Below are positions 52,326 through 60,911 of a DNA stretch of 64,000 nucleotides, one piece after another. The notes under the pieces are model-generated. The model ran no database searches. It was not told the DNA's origin and saw only the letters and a list, made by a program, of their open reading frames with translations. Source of the DNA: Rhodovulum robiginosum (GTDB lineage: Bacteria > Pseudomonadota > Alphaproteobacteria > Rhodobacterales > Rhodobacteraceae). Location of the stretch: assembly GCF_003944755.1 (NCBI RefSeq), contig NZ_RWGU01000051.1, positions 248,001-312,000 of the forward strand, in the 5' to 3' direction. Each line of letters begins with the position of its first letter. The first letter of the stretch is position 1. A program made the position numbers and the translations under genes.

Positions 52326-52354
52326 TTGCACAATTTTTGCGCAGTTCGTATTTT
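52326..52354 (+). promoter_or_regulatory. Candidate sigma-70 promoter of the gpsA-HAD-ggpS operon
   Basis: TTGCAC (52326-52331), a 17-bp spacer and TATTTT (52349-52354) sit in an AT-rich island about 225 bp before gpsA. It is the best -35/-10 match I found in the window. Confidence 0.55.
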
Positions 52355-52580
52355 TGCTAAGCACTATGAAATAATTGAACGGCCAAATCACCGGCCACGG
52401 ACGCCGCGCTGCGGCACTGCCTTGAAAGACCGGCCGCATGGCGTACCTTATGTGCAGAGCGCTTCGTGCGTCGGCGGGTCAGGGCAGGCCGATGACCCGG
52501 CACGGGGCAGGCGCGGTATGGGTGACGCCACGTCCCACCGCGCGGCCGCAATGTCCTTCGGCCGATAAGCAGAGCCATAG

Positions 52581-53726
52581 ATGCCCGTGAGCGGAATGAA
52601 AGACAGCTATTCGCAATCCTCCAATCCCCAATCCAGCCCTTACCCCACCGTCGCCGTGATCGGTGCCGGGTCGTGGGGGACGGCGCTGGCCAGCGTGCTG
52701 GCGCGTAGCGGGCGAAACGTCACGCTCTGGGCGCGACGGCCCGACCTGGCCGCCGCGATCTCGCGCACCGGGCAGAACCCGGATTACCTGCCGGATATCG
52801 ACCTGCCGCCGGGGATCATGGCGACCGCCGACCTGCAAGAGGCGCTGGACGGCGCCGGTGCGGTGTTGCTGGTCACGCCTTCGGCAACGTTGCGCGACAT
52901 CTGCCGGGCCGCGGCGCCGGTGCTGCCCAAGGGCATCCCGCTTGCGCTCTGTGCCAAGGGGATCGAGCGGGGCACCGGGCTGTTGCTGTCCGAGGTGGCG
53001 TCGGAAGAGTTGCCCGATCATCCCATCGGTGCCGTCTCCGGCCCGACATTCGCGCGGGAAACCGCCCTGGGCCATCCCACCGCGGCGACCGTCGCGTTTC
53101 CGTTTTCCTATGCCGACCGGTTGACGCCCGGGGCCAGCCCGGCCGCGCGGCTGGCCATGTCGCTGAGCGGCGGCGGCTTTCGCCCCTATATCTCGGACGA
53201 CCTGGTGGGCGTCGAGGTGGGCGGCGCGGTGAAGAACGTGATCGCCATCGCCTGCGGGATGATGTCGGGCGCCGGCTTTGCCGAGAACACCCGCGCGGCC
53301 CTGATCGCCCGCGGCATGGACGAGATGAAGGCGCTGGCCGAGGCGCTGGGCGGCAAGCGTGAAACCGTCACCGGACTGTCGGGCGCGGGCGATCTGACCC
53401 TGACCTGTTCGTCCACCACGTCGCGCAACATGTCGCTGGGGATGCAACTGGGCCGCGGCCTGGCCCGCGAGGCGTGTTTCGATGGAAAGCCCGTCGTCGT
53501 CGAGGGCGAGGTCAACGCCATCTCGGTGATCGACCTGGCGCGGCGGATCGGCGTGCCGATGCCCATTTGCGAGACGGTCAACGCCGTTCTGCACGAGGGC
53601 GCCGACCTGAACCAGAGCTTTTCCGACCTCTGGGTGCGGCCCATCGAGGCCGAGCCGCGGGCGCTCGACATCTCGCTCGACCATCCCGAACCCAACGCCT
53701 TGCTGCCCTTCGGAGCCCCGGTATGA
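52581..53726 (+). CDS. gpsA: Glycerol-3-phosphate dehydrogenase [NAD(P)+]
   Basis: A 381-residue GpsA that reduces dihydroxyacetone phosphate to sn-glycerol-3-phosphate. NAD(P) motif VIGAGSWGTALASVLARSG starts near residue 25; GPTFARE, the catalytic-Lys segment VGGAVKNVIAIACGMM and GLSGAGDLTLTCSS follow. It is about 50 residues longer than usual, with an extra Ser-rich N-terminus and a 40-residue C-terminal tail. ATG 52596 is a possible later start. Its stop overlaps the HAD gene ATG. In this operon it would make the acceptor for GgpS, and is likely a second, dedicated copy. Confidence 0.94.
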   Translation: MPVSGMKDSYSQSSNPQSSPYPTVAVIGAGSWGTALASVLARSGRNVTLWARRPDLAAAISRTGQNPDYLPDIDLPPGIMATADLQEALDGAGAVLLVTPSATLRDICRAAAPVLPKGIPLALCAKGIERGTGLLLSEVASEELPDHPIGAVSGPTFARETALGHPTAATVAFPFSYADRLTPGASPAARLAMSLSGGGFRPYISDDLVGVEVGGAVKNVIAIACGMMSGAGFAENTRAALIARGMDEMKALAEALGGKRETVTGLSGAGDLTLTCSSTTSRNMSLGMQLGRGLAREACFDGKPVVVEGEVNAISVIDLARRIGVPMPICETVNAVLHEGADLNQSFSDLWVRPIEAEPRALDISLDHPEPNALLPFGAPV

Positions 53727-54505
53727 CGCTTGCCGAAACCCTTTTGCCGCCGCTGTCCGAGCGGCGTTTCGTGTTGGCCACCGACCTGGACGGTACGTTC
53801 CTGGGCGGCACCCAGGACGACCGCCGCCGCCTCTACGACTGGATCGACGATCAGCGTACAACCATAGGGTTGATCTTCGTCACCGGGCGCGATCCCGATT
53901 TCATCGTCGAGCTGTGCGAGGAACGTGGCCTGCCATGGCCGGAATACGTGGTTTGCGACGTCGGCACGTCGATTGCCGAGGTATCGCACGACGGCACCAT
54001 CACGCCGATCCCCACGCTTGAGGCCGATATCGCCCGGCGCTGGGGCGGCAAGGGCGACGCGGTGCGCGCGGCGCTTGACGGCCATCCGGGGCTGACGCTG
54101 CAACCCACCGCGTTCCGCCACAGGGTCAGCTATGATCTGGAGGCCGACGCCTTTTGCGACAGCGCCAAGGGCAAGGTCGAGGAACTGGACCTCGACTGGC
54201 TGATCTCGGACAACCGGTTTTTCGACGTGTTGCCTCAGGGCGTGTCCAAGGGCCCGTCGCTGAAACGGCTCATCGCACATCTGGGAGTGCCCGAAGGCCG
54301 GGTGCTGGCCGCGGGCGACACGCTCAACGACCTGTCGATGCTCGAATGCGGGCTGAACGCGGTGGCCGTCGGCAATTCCGAGGCGCCGCTGATCGAACGG
54401 GTGGCGCCCCTCGGGCATGTGCACAAAGCCCGCGCCCATGGCGCGGCAGGGATCATGGAGGCGATCGACGCCTTTTCCCTTCACGACATTCCGAAAGGAG
54501 GCTGA
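53723..54505 (+). CDS. HAD-IIB phosphatase, probable glucosylglycerol-phosphate phosphatase
   Basis: A 260-residue HAD hydrolase of the sucrose-phosphatase/trehalose-phosphatase type. Motif I is ATDLDGTFLGG (nucleophile and acid Asp), motif II lies at IFVTGR, the Lys is in QGVSKGPSLKRL and motif IV is AAGDTLNDLSML. It overlaps gpsA (ATGA) and ends one base before ggpS. Position makes dephosphorylation of glucosylglycerol-phosphate its likely job, the role of GgpP in cyanobacteria; the substrate is inferred. Confidence 0.85.
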   Translation: MTLAETLLPPLSERRFVLATDLDGTFLGGTQDDRRRLYDWIDDQRTTIGLIFVTGRDPDFIVELCEERGLPWPEYVVCDVGTSIAEVSHDGTITPIPTLEADIARRWGGKGDAVRAALDGHPGLTLQPTAFRHRVSYDLEADAFCDSAKGKVEELDLDWLISDNRFFDVLPQGVSKGPSLKRLIAHLGVPEGRVLAAGDTLNDLSMLECGLNAVAVGNSEAPLIERVAPLGHVHKARAHGAAGIMEAIDAFSLHDIPKGG

Positions 54506-54506
54506 T

Positions 54507-56009
54507 ATGCCGTCCAATCTGGTGATCGTCTACCACCGCCAGCCCTACGAAGAGGTGGAGGTCGACGGCAAGACCGAGTTCCGCGAAAACAAGAGCCCCA
54601 ACGGCATCGTGCCGACGCTGAAAAGCTTTTTCGGCCGGTTCGAAAGCGGCGCCTGGGTCGCGTGGAAACAGGCCGACGACCCGGCCAACCCCGAGTTCGA
54701 CCGGGTGATCGAGATCGAGGATGCCTACGGCAAATACACGGTTTCGCGCCTGCCCCTGACCGCCGAGCAGGTGAGCAGCTTTTACCACGTCACTTCGAAA
54801 GAGGCATTCTGGCCGATCCTGCATTCCTTCAAGGAGCGGTACAATTACGACCCCGTCGACTGGCCGACCTTTCGTGAAGTGAACTGGGCCTTTGCCGAGG
54901 CCGCCGCGAACGAGGCCGCCGAGGGCGCCGTGGTCTGGGTGCATGACTACAACCTGTGGCTGGTGCCGGGCTATCTGCGGACCATGCGGCCAGATCTGAA
55001 GATCAGCTTTTTCCACCACACGCCGTTCCCCTCGGCCGACATGTTCAACGTGCTGCCCTGGCGCAAGGAAATCCTCGAAAGCCTGCTGACCTGCGACGTG
55101 GTGGGCTTTCACATCCCGCGCTATGCCAACAACTTCGTCTCGGCCGCGCGCAGCCTGCTGGATGTCGCCGTGACCCGGCGCGAACCCGTTGCGCCCGACC
55201 TGGCGTCGGAGGTCACCGCGCTGTCGGAACGCAGCGTGCCGACCGAGCTGGATTTCGACGGGCACAAGATCATCGTGCAATCCTCGCCGGTCGGGGTCGA
55301 TACCGACTATGTCGAAAGCATCGCCGCGCGCCCCGAAACGGCCAAGCGCGCCGCCGAAATCCGCGCCGACCTGGGCGGGGCGCAAATGATCCTGTCGGTC
55401 GGGCGGACCGATTACACCAAGGGCGGGATCGAGCAATTGCTGTCTTACGAGCGCCTTTTGGAAGCGCGCCCCGACCTGCGCGGCAAGCTGCGGCTGATGC
55501 ATGTCTCGGTGCCGGCCAACCGCAACATGACGGTCTACGAGAACATCCAGACCGATATCGAACAGCTGGCCGGGCGCATCAACGGCCATTTCGGCAGCCT
55601 GGAATGGCAGCCCATCGCGCTGATCTCTCGCGCGATCCCGTTCGACGATCTGGTCGCCTACTACCGCGCCGCCGACGTGGCCTGGATCACACCGCTGGCC
55701 GACGGGATGAACCTGGTCTGCAAGGAGTTCTGCGCGGCCCGTACCGATGGCGACGGCGTGCTGGTGCTGTCGGAATTCGCAGGCGCGGCGGTCGAGATGG
55801 GGTCGGCCCTGCTGACCAACCCGTTCTCGAACCGCTCGATGGACAGCGCGATTGCACAGGCGCTGGACATGGAAGAGGCCGAGCGCCGCGACCGTATGGC
55901 CGCCCTGCACGAGATCGTGCGCCGCCACGACGTCCGGTTCTGGGCCGAAGATCAGATGCGTGCGCTGGCACCGGCCAAGACCGAGGCCGAGACCGTGCCC
56001 GCCGCCTGA
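54507..56009 (+). CDS. ggpS: Glucosylglycerol-phosphate synthase (GT20)
   Basis: A 500-residue retaining glycosyltransferase related to trehalose-phosphate synthase. Its N-terminus (SNLVIVYHRQPYEEVEVDGK, NKSPNGIVPTLKSFF, WVAWKQ) is characteristic of GgpS rather than OtsA. Further on, VHDYNLWLVPGYLR, FFHHTPFPSADMFNVLPWR, ILSVGRTDYTKG and PLADGMNLVCKEF are the sugar-nucleotide and acceptor motifs of GT20. AAAGGAGG precedes the ATG. It joins activated glucose and glycerol-3-phosphate to make the osmolyte precursor. It is the last gene before a strong terminator. Confidence 0.93.
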   Translation: MPSNLVIVYHRQPYEEVEVDGKTEFRENKSPNGIVPTLKSFFGRFESGAWVAWKQADDPANPEFDRVIEIEDAYGKYTVSRLPLTAEQVSSFYHVTSKEAFWPILHSFKERYNYDPVDWPTFREVNWAFAEAAANEAAEGAVVWVHDYNLWLVPGYLRTMRPDLKISFFHHTPFPSADMFNVLPWRKEILESLLTCDVVGFHIPRYANNFVSAARSLLDVAVTRREPVAPDLASEVTALSERSVPTELDFDGHKIIVQSSPVGVDTDYVESIAARPETAKRAAEIRADLGGAQMILSVGRTDYTKGGIEQLLSYERLLEARPDLRGKLRLMHVSVPANRNMTVYENIQTDIEQLAGRINGHFGSLEWQPIALISRAIPFDDLVAYYRAADVAWITPLADGMNLVCKEFCAARTDGDGVLVLSEFAGAAVEMGSALLTNPFSNRSMDSAIAQALDMEEAERRDRMAALHEIVRRHDVRFWAEDQMRALAPAKTEAETVPAA

Positions 56010-56052
56010 CGCTCCCGGCGCGCGCCGCCGGAGCGGACCTATGCACAGATCG

Positions 56053-56084
56053 ACGCCGCCCAATTTGGTTGGGCGGTGTTTTGC
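56053..56084 (+). terminator. Rho-independent terminator after ggpS
   Basis: Stem CCGCCCAA (56056-56063) pairs with TTGGGCGG (56069-56076), extended by A-C-G against T-G-T, and is followed by TTTTG. It ends the gpsA-HAD-ggpS operon. Confidence 0.88.
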
Positions 56085-56209
56085 TGTCTGAAAGTCCTGC
56101 GAAAGCGGCCAGTCGGTTTCGCCGACGCCCCGACCGAATATGGGGCTGCGCCCCTGAAATGTGCCGCGCAGGCATTCGGTTCACCCGGCCAGATCCCGGT
56201 GCTGGGCCG

Positions 56210-57163
56210 TCAGCGGCAATAGGTCCCTGACCGGTACCGCGCCGTGTCGAGGTGGAAATGGTCCTTGTGGTAGCCGTCGGAGCCGGGCCCCAACACCGTG
56301 CCGAACGGCCCGCAGGCCGATCTGTGCATCGCTCTCAGCAGCTTGCCCTGTACCGGGTCGCGCCAGCCCTTGAGCACCGTCATCGACACGCCGTTTTTCA
56401 GGTTGATCGCCGCGATATCGACGGCGCGCCCGCGGCCATGTTCGGAAATCTTGGCGCCGGGTTTGTTGTTGCGGGTGCGGCAGGCGTAGTGGGCCACCAC
56501 GCGCAGGCTGTCGACGCCGCCACCCAGCCGGCCGACCGTGGGCTTCACCCCCTGGCGCACCCAGGTCTTGAGCGCGCGGGCGGTATTGCAATCCATCGTC
56601 GCCGGGGCGGTCAGCGCCACGCCATCGATTGCGGTCACCTGCACGGGCGCCTCGACGCCGCAGCCGCGAATGCGCCCGGGAATCGGCGCCAGTTCCTTGC
56701 CGCGGATGTCGCGGTCGCCGCAGATCGCCCCGCGCCGGCCCCGCGTTACCGTGCTGGGCTGGCTGCGCACCCCTGCGGCGGCCAGCACCGCCTTTTGGCC
56801 GGGCGTGCGCGGCCGGTTTTCGGGGCGGGCCGACCGGGTCAGCGCGGTTCCGCTGGAGATCTGGCGCACCTTCACCACCGGCGCCGTGCGGGCGGGGCGC
56901 GGTTCGGGGCGGGTGCGCGCATTGTAAAAGACAGGCACCGCGGGGCGCGGCGGCGGGGCCGCCGTGGGCGCCGCCTCTGCCGGACGGGCCTGCGGGCGCA
57001 GCTTGGCCCCGATATGCACCGGCACCAGCGGCACACGCGGCAGCGCCCCGGCCTCGGCCCCGAGCGCCGGGCGCGGCGCCGGGCGTGGCGAGGATTCGGG
57101 CAGGGCGGCGGCGGCCGTGGCGGTCAGCAACAGGGAAAGCAGGGCGGCGGCCAGCCGGATCAC
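56210..57163 (-). CDS. Extensin-like C-terminal domain protein
   Basis: A 317-residue secreted protein: signal peptide about residues 1-21, then a Pro/Ala/Arg-rich low-complexity linker of about 120 residues, and a C-terminal extensin-like domain. That domain has GCGVEAPVQVTAIDGVALTAP, HYACRTRNNKPGAKISEHG, GRAVDIAAI and KDHFHLDTARY; its His and Asp pattern resembles LAS-type zinc carboxypeptidases acting on peptidoglycan. The start is a GTG at 57163 that overlaps the tyrC stop (GTGA). Confidence 0.87.
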   Translation of the reverse strand: MIRLAAALLSLLLTATAAAALPESSPRPAPRPALGAEAGALPRVPLVPVHIGAKLRPQARPAEAAPTAAPPPRPAVPVFYNARTRPEPRPARTAPVVKVRQISSGTALTRSARPENRPRTPGQKAVLAAAGVRSQPSTVTRGRRGAICGDRDIRGKELAPIPGRIRGCGVEAPVQVTAIDGVALTAPATMDCNTARALKTWVRQGVKPTVGRLGGGVDSLRVVAHYACRTRNNKPGAKISEHGRGRAVDIAAINLKNGVSMTVLKGWRDPVQGKLLRAMHRSACGPFGTVLGPGSDGYHKDHFHLDTARYRSGTYCR

Positions 57164-58080
57164 GGGTGCACCTTCGAGCGGCCGAAATCGGGCGCGTCGG
57201 TGTCTTGCCCGGCGTCGATGATGCTGCGGCGGATCGCGCGGGTGCGCGTGAAGTAATCGAAAAGCATGTCTCCGTCTCCGGTTCGAATGGCCCGCTGCAA
57301 TGCGAACAATTCTTCCGTGAAACGGCCGAGGATTTCCAGTGTCGCGTCCTTGTTGGTCAGGAAAACGTCGCGCCACATGGTGGGGTCGCTCGCCGCGATG
57401 CGGGTGAAATCGCGGAAACCGGCGGCGGAATACTTGATCACCTCGCTGTCGGTCACGCGGCGCAGATCGTCGGCCACGCCGACCATCGTGTAGGCGATCA
57501 GGTGCGGGGCGTGGCTGGTGACGGCCAGAACAAGGTCGTGATGATCGGCATCCATCTCTTCGACATTGGCGCCCAGCCCCTCCCAGTAGGCTCTCAGGCG
57601 GTCCACCGCCTGCCGGTCGCTATTCTCTGCAGGTACCAACAGGCAAAAGCGGTTGTCGAAAAGCTCGGCAAAGCCCGAACGGGGGCCCGAATGCTCGGTC
57701 CCGGCCAGCGGGTGCGCGGGGATGAAATTCACGCCGTCGGGGATGTGCGGGCCGACCGCGGCGATCACCGCGCGCTTGACCGAGCCCACATCGGAAACGG
57801 TCGCGCCCTGTTTCAGATGCGGGCCGATCTCTTCGGCCACCGCGCCCATCACGCCCACCGGCACCGCGAGGACCACGAGATCGGCGTCCTTCACAGCCTC
57901 GGCGGCGGTGTCGACCACGCGGTCGCACAGGCCGATCTCGCGCGCGGTTTCGCGCGTCTGCGCCGAACGCGCGGTGCCCACGATCTCTTCGGCCAGGCCG
58001 GCCCGGCGCATGCCCCAGGCCATGGACGACGCGATCAGGCCGAGGCCGATCAGCGCCACGCGCCCGTAGACCACGCTCAT
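57160..58080 (-). CDS. Prephenate/arogenate dehydrogenase family protein
   Basis: A 306-residue TyrA/TyrC-type dehydrogenase. NAD(P) fold [21 protein letters not shown] near residue 8, [11 protein letters not shown] and [16 protein letters not shown] (catalytic His region) are typical; no chorismate mutase or ACT domain is visible. It converts prephenate or arogenate to the tyrosine precursor. ATG 58080 overlaps the hisC stop (ATGA), and the HisC-type aminotransferase may also act on aromatic ketoacids, so the two can work in sequence. Confidence 0.93.
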   Translation of the reverse strand: MSVVYGRVALIGLGLIASSMAWGMRRAGLAEEIVGTARSAQTRETAREIGLCDRVVDTAAEAVKDADLVVLAVPVGVMGAVAEEIGPHLKQGATVSDVGSVKRAVIAAVGPHIPDGVNFIPAHPLAGTEHSGPRSGFAELFDNRFCLLVPAENSDRQAVDRLRAYWEGLGANVEEMDADHHDLVLAVTSHAPHLIAYTMVGVADDLRRVTDSEVIKYSAAGFRDFTRIAASDPTMWRDVFLTNKDATLEILGRFTEELFALQRAIRTGDGDMLFDYFTRTRAIRRSIIDAGQDTDAPDFGRSKVHP

Positions 58081-59162
58081 AACCGGCTCTCCTTGAAGCG
58101 ACCTATCGAATGGGCCACGCGGCGGCAGGACGCCTCGTCCCCCACGGTGATGCGCAGGCAATGGGGCAGCTTGTAGCCCGCGGTCTGGCGCACGATCAGC
58201 CCGTCCGACTTCAGCCAGGCATCGCAGGCCTCGGCCTCTTCGGAATCGGCAAAGCGCGCCAGCAGGAAATTGGCGAAGGATCTGTCCGTGGGCACGCCGC
58301 GCTCGGCCAGCGCGTCCGACAGCCAGGTGCGCAGGCGGGCGTTCTCGGCGTAGCAGCGTTCGGCATGGTCGCGGTCGCGGATCGCGGCCTCGGCCGTTTC
58401 CAGTTGCGGCTGGCTGAGGTTGAAGGGCCCGCGCACCCGGTTCAGCACGTCGATGATCGGCCGCGGCCCGTAACCCCAGCCGATGCGCAGGCCGCCCAGC
58501 CCGTAGAGCTTGGAAAAGGTGCGCGTCATCACCACGTTTTCGCGCGCCTCGACCAGGCCCGCGCCGCCGTCAAAGCCCTCGACATACTCGGCATAGGCCC
58601 CGTCAAGCACCAGGATCGCCTGCGGCGGCAGCCCCTCGGCCAGTCGCGCGGTCTCGTCCGCGCCGATCATGGTGCCGGTGGGGTTGGCCGGGTTGGCGAT
58701 AAAGACCAGCCGGGTGCGAGGGCTACAGGCCGCAAGCACCGCGTCGACATCGACGGTGCGCTCTCGCTCGGGCGTCTCGATGGGCGTGGCACCCGCGGCC
58801 AGCGCCGAGATACGGTACATGGCAAAGCCGTGCTCGGTATGGATCACCTCGTCGCCCGGTCCGGCATAGGCCTGGCAGAGAAAGGTGATGACCTCGTCCG
58901 AGCCCGCGCCGCAGATGATGCGGTCGGCGTCCAGCCCGTGCCGCTCGGCGATAGCCGCGCGCAGGGCGGCGTGGTCGGTCGCGGGGTAGCGATGCAGCGT
59001 ATGCGCCGTTCGGCGGAACGCCTCTTGGGCGCGGTGGCTGGGGCCAAAGGGGTTTTCGTTCGACGACAGCTTTACCACGTCGGCCACGCCGGCCACATGG
59101 GATTGACCGCCCTGGTAAAGCGCGATGTCCATGATTCCCGGCTGCGGTCGGATCTCGGTCAT
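58077..59162 (-). CDS. hisC: Histidinol-phosphate aminotransferase (HisC family)
   Basis: A 361-residue class I/II PLP aminotransferase. The PLP lysine is in [52 protein letters not shown] and NPANPTGT are HisC motifs. AGGAGGAAG precedes the ATG. Coupled to the prephenate-dehydrogenase-like gene, it probably serves as an aromatic or dual aminotransferase; a separate hisC elsewhere would be expected in that case. Confidence 0.94.
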   Translation of the reverse strand: MTEIRPQPGIMDIALYQGGQSHVAGVADVVKLSSNENPFGPSHRAQEAFRRTAHTLHRYPATDHAALRAAIAERHGLDADRIICGAGSDEVITFLCQAYAGPGDEVIHTEHGFAMYRISALAAGATPIETPERERTVDVDAVLAACSPRTRLVFIANPANPTGTMIGADETARLAEGLPPQAILVLDGAYAEYVEGFDGGAGLVEARENVVMTRTFSKLYGLGGLRIGWGYGPRPIIDVLNRVRGPFNLSQPQLETAEAAIRDRDHAERCYAENARLRTWLSDALAERGVPTDRSFANFLLARFADSEEAEACDAWLKSDGLIVRQTAGYKLPHCLRITVGDEASCRRVAHSIGRFKESRL

Positions 59163-59609
59163 GCTCTTCCTCCTGAGCGCCAGTATCTAGCGGCGCACCC
59201 GCGCCATGGCCAGCGCGAAACCGCCGGTGCGCGACCGCCCTGCCGGCTGTTGCGGATAGACCGCCCATCGGCGCGCCGCACCGACTGTCATCGGGTGTCA
59301 TTCGCAGGCCGTTTGTTCTGCGCGGCCGCACCTCAGGAGGGCCCCGTGAAAAAAAGCGGATGCTCGGTTTCGCCGTTCTGATCTCGGGCCGTGTTGGGCG
59401 GGCTGTTGATCGCCGGTGGCCGGGTCGGCCCGCGCCTTCAGTTGCACACCGTGTCAGGTTCGGGATCCGAGGCGCCGGTCGTCGAGGCCAAAGAGACGTT
59501 ACCCGCGCTTCCGCCTTTCGCGGACTTCAACGCGCCCATCGTGTTGCGCGCCTGGTGCGACGTGGCCGGCGCCGTGTCTACAACGCGGACGTGGTGCGCA
59601 GGCCGCTAT
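59163..59609. other. 447-bp region without an intact gene; possible frameshifted remnant of a small secreted protein
   Basis: A GTG-led, RBS-preceded (CAGGAGGG) start near 59346 gives only KKSGCSVSPF before a stop. Neighbouring frames hold MLGFAVLISG (59360) and LGGLLIAGGRV (from about 59394), which together look like one signal peptide broken by frameshifts. A stretch with EAKETLPALPPFADFNAPIVLRAWCD follows. I read this as a decayed gene; function unknown. Confidence 0.4.
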
Positions 59610-59828
59610 CTACCCACAGCAGTCATCGCCCTTCTGGATCGGCGGGCACGGCACCGTCCCGTAAGAGCAGTAGACGCAACAATCCCCGGGCAGCGGTTTC
59701 AAGACCTTGCTGCACGCCTTGCACTCGTAAAACCACTGGCAGCTATCGGTCGGCATGGTTTCCACGGCCGAGTGCCCGCAATTCGGGCAGGTAATGGTGC
59801 TTTCAAGGACAATCGCTCGATCCGCCAT
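59610..59828 (-). CDS. GDCCVxC-domain small zinc-finger-like protein
   Basis: A 72-residue Cys-rich protein: CPNCGHSAVETMPTDSC, then YECKACSKVLKP and the family signature GDCCVYCSYGTVPCPP, with a CCG end. Eleven cysteines suggest metal binding. The family includes selenoproteins; here the positions are Cys codons. Members are often near mercury or other metal-resistance genes, which are not seen here. Function unproven. Confidence 0.85.
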   Translation of the reverse strand: MADRAIVLESTITCPNCGHSAVETMPTDSCQWFYECKACSKVLKPLPGDCCVYCSYGTVPCPPIQKGDDCCG

Positions 59829-60060
59829 ACTCCTACATTAGCATCGCTTGGGGCGGAGGGGATAGAGTGCCCGCGCCGGCGATGCCGCCGTCCGTCAGGG
59901 GCGCGGTACCACGTCGATGCCAACGGCGCTGGCCGATATCGGGGTTTGCGGGGCTGTCATCGGGCCAGTCGTTTCCGCCTGATGAATTGCTATCCGAATA
60001 GATGGCGGGGCTACTGGTCGTCAAACCGGCCGATTGCCCGACCGCCGGGCGGCCGAAACG

Positions 60061-60090
60061 CAAAAGCCCGCCGGTGATCCGGCGGGCCCT
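60061..60090 (-). terminator. Rho-independent terminator after rpsD
   Basis: On the minus strand GCCCGCCGG-ATCA-CCGGCGGGC (60087-60066) is followed by TTTTG, just 26 bp past the rpsD stop. Confidence 0.88.
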
Positions 60091-60115
60091 TTTGTCGCGT
60101 GGTGAGGCGTCAGCC

Positions 60116-60736
60116 TCAGTTTTGCGCGTAGAATTCGATGACGAGGTTCGGTTCCATGTGCACCGGGTAGGGCACGTCCGACAGGCCCGGGGTGCGCACG
60201 AAGGTGGCCTTCATCTTGGAATGGTCGGCGTCGATGTAGTCGGGCACGTCACGCTCGGGCAGTTGCACCGCTTCCAGCAGCGCGGCCATCTGTTTGGACT
60301 TCTCGCGCACTTCGATCACGTCGCCTTCCTGCACCCGGTAGGAGGGGATGTTGACGCGCTTGCCGTTGACCAGCACATGGCCGTGGTTCACGAACTGGCG
60401 TGCGGCAAAGACGGTCGGCACGAACTTGGCGCGGTAGACCACCGCGTCGAGGCGGCGCTCCAGCAGGCCGATCAGCAGCTCGCCGGTGTCGCCGCGCACC
60501 CGCTCGGCCTCGGCATAGATGCGGCGGAACTGTTTCTCGGTCAGATCGCCGTAGTAGCCCTTCAGCTTCTGCTTGGCGCGCAGCTGCAGGCCGAAGTCGG
60601 ACATCTTGCCCTTGCGGCGCTGGCCGTGCTGGCCGGGGCCGTATTCGCGGCGATTGACGGGGGATTTCGGACGGCCCCAGATGTTTTCACCCATCCGGCG
60701 GTCGAGTTTGTACTTGGCAGACGTGCGTTTTGTCAC
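60116..60736 (-). CDS. rpsD: 30S ribosomal protein S4
   Basis: A 206-residue S4 of normal length beginning [20 protein letters not shown]. The S4 RNA-binding domain ([39 protein letters not shown]) and [18 protein letters not shown] are clear. S4 nucleates 30S assembly on 16S rRNA. Monocistronic, away from the main ribosomal-protein cluster, as is common in alphaproteobacteria. Confidence 0.98.
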   Translation of the reverse strand: MTKRTSAKYKLDRRMGENIWGRPKSPVNRREYGPGQHGQRRKGKMSDFGLQLRAKQKLKGYYGDLTEKQFRRIYAEAERVRGDTGELLIGLLERRLDAVVYRAKFVPTVFAARQFVNHGHVLVNGKRVNIPSYRVQEGDVIEVREKSKQMAALLEAVQLPERDVPDYIDADHSKMKATFVRTPGLSDVPYPVHMEPNLVIEFYAQN

Positions 60737-60856
60737 GGCTGATCTCCTTCAACAGGGCGCTGCCCGGGGGCAGCTATGAAGGGCGTTGTCCTTTGGCATT
60801 CCGCTTCACGCGTCATCCCGACAGGCATCCCCTTGCGGGGGCCACCAACACCAATG

Positions 60857-60878
60857 AAAACCGGCCCTCGCGGGCCGG
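60857..60878 (-). terminator. Rho-independent terminator after the Hint-domain gene
   Basis: On the minus strand CCGGCCC-GCGA-GGGCCGG (60878-60861) is followed by TTTT (60860-60857). Confidence 0.8.
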
Positions 60879-60911
60879 AATGGAGGGCTTATACAGATGC
60901 CCTGGCGCCTG

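Larger units (their letters stand above)
52007..52580. other. 574-bp AT-rich divergent regulatory region between galU-gghA and gpsA-ggpS
   Basis: Much lower GC than the genes, with AT tracts at 52075-52095, 52208-52235 and 52325-52380. No gene or RNA was recognised. It carries a good sigma-70 promoter toward gpsA and a CTGC-N3-GCAG site toward galU. About 225 nt would form a long 5' leader of the gpsA operon, which could itself regulate by salt. Confidence 0.6.

Noticed and set aside
54507-56009. Trehalose-6-phosphate synthase (OtsA)
   Set aside because: The N-terminal segments and the gpsA/gghA neighbourhood fit GgpS better; OtsA/OtsB partners are absent.
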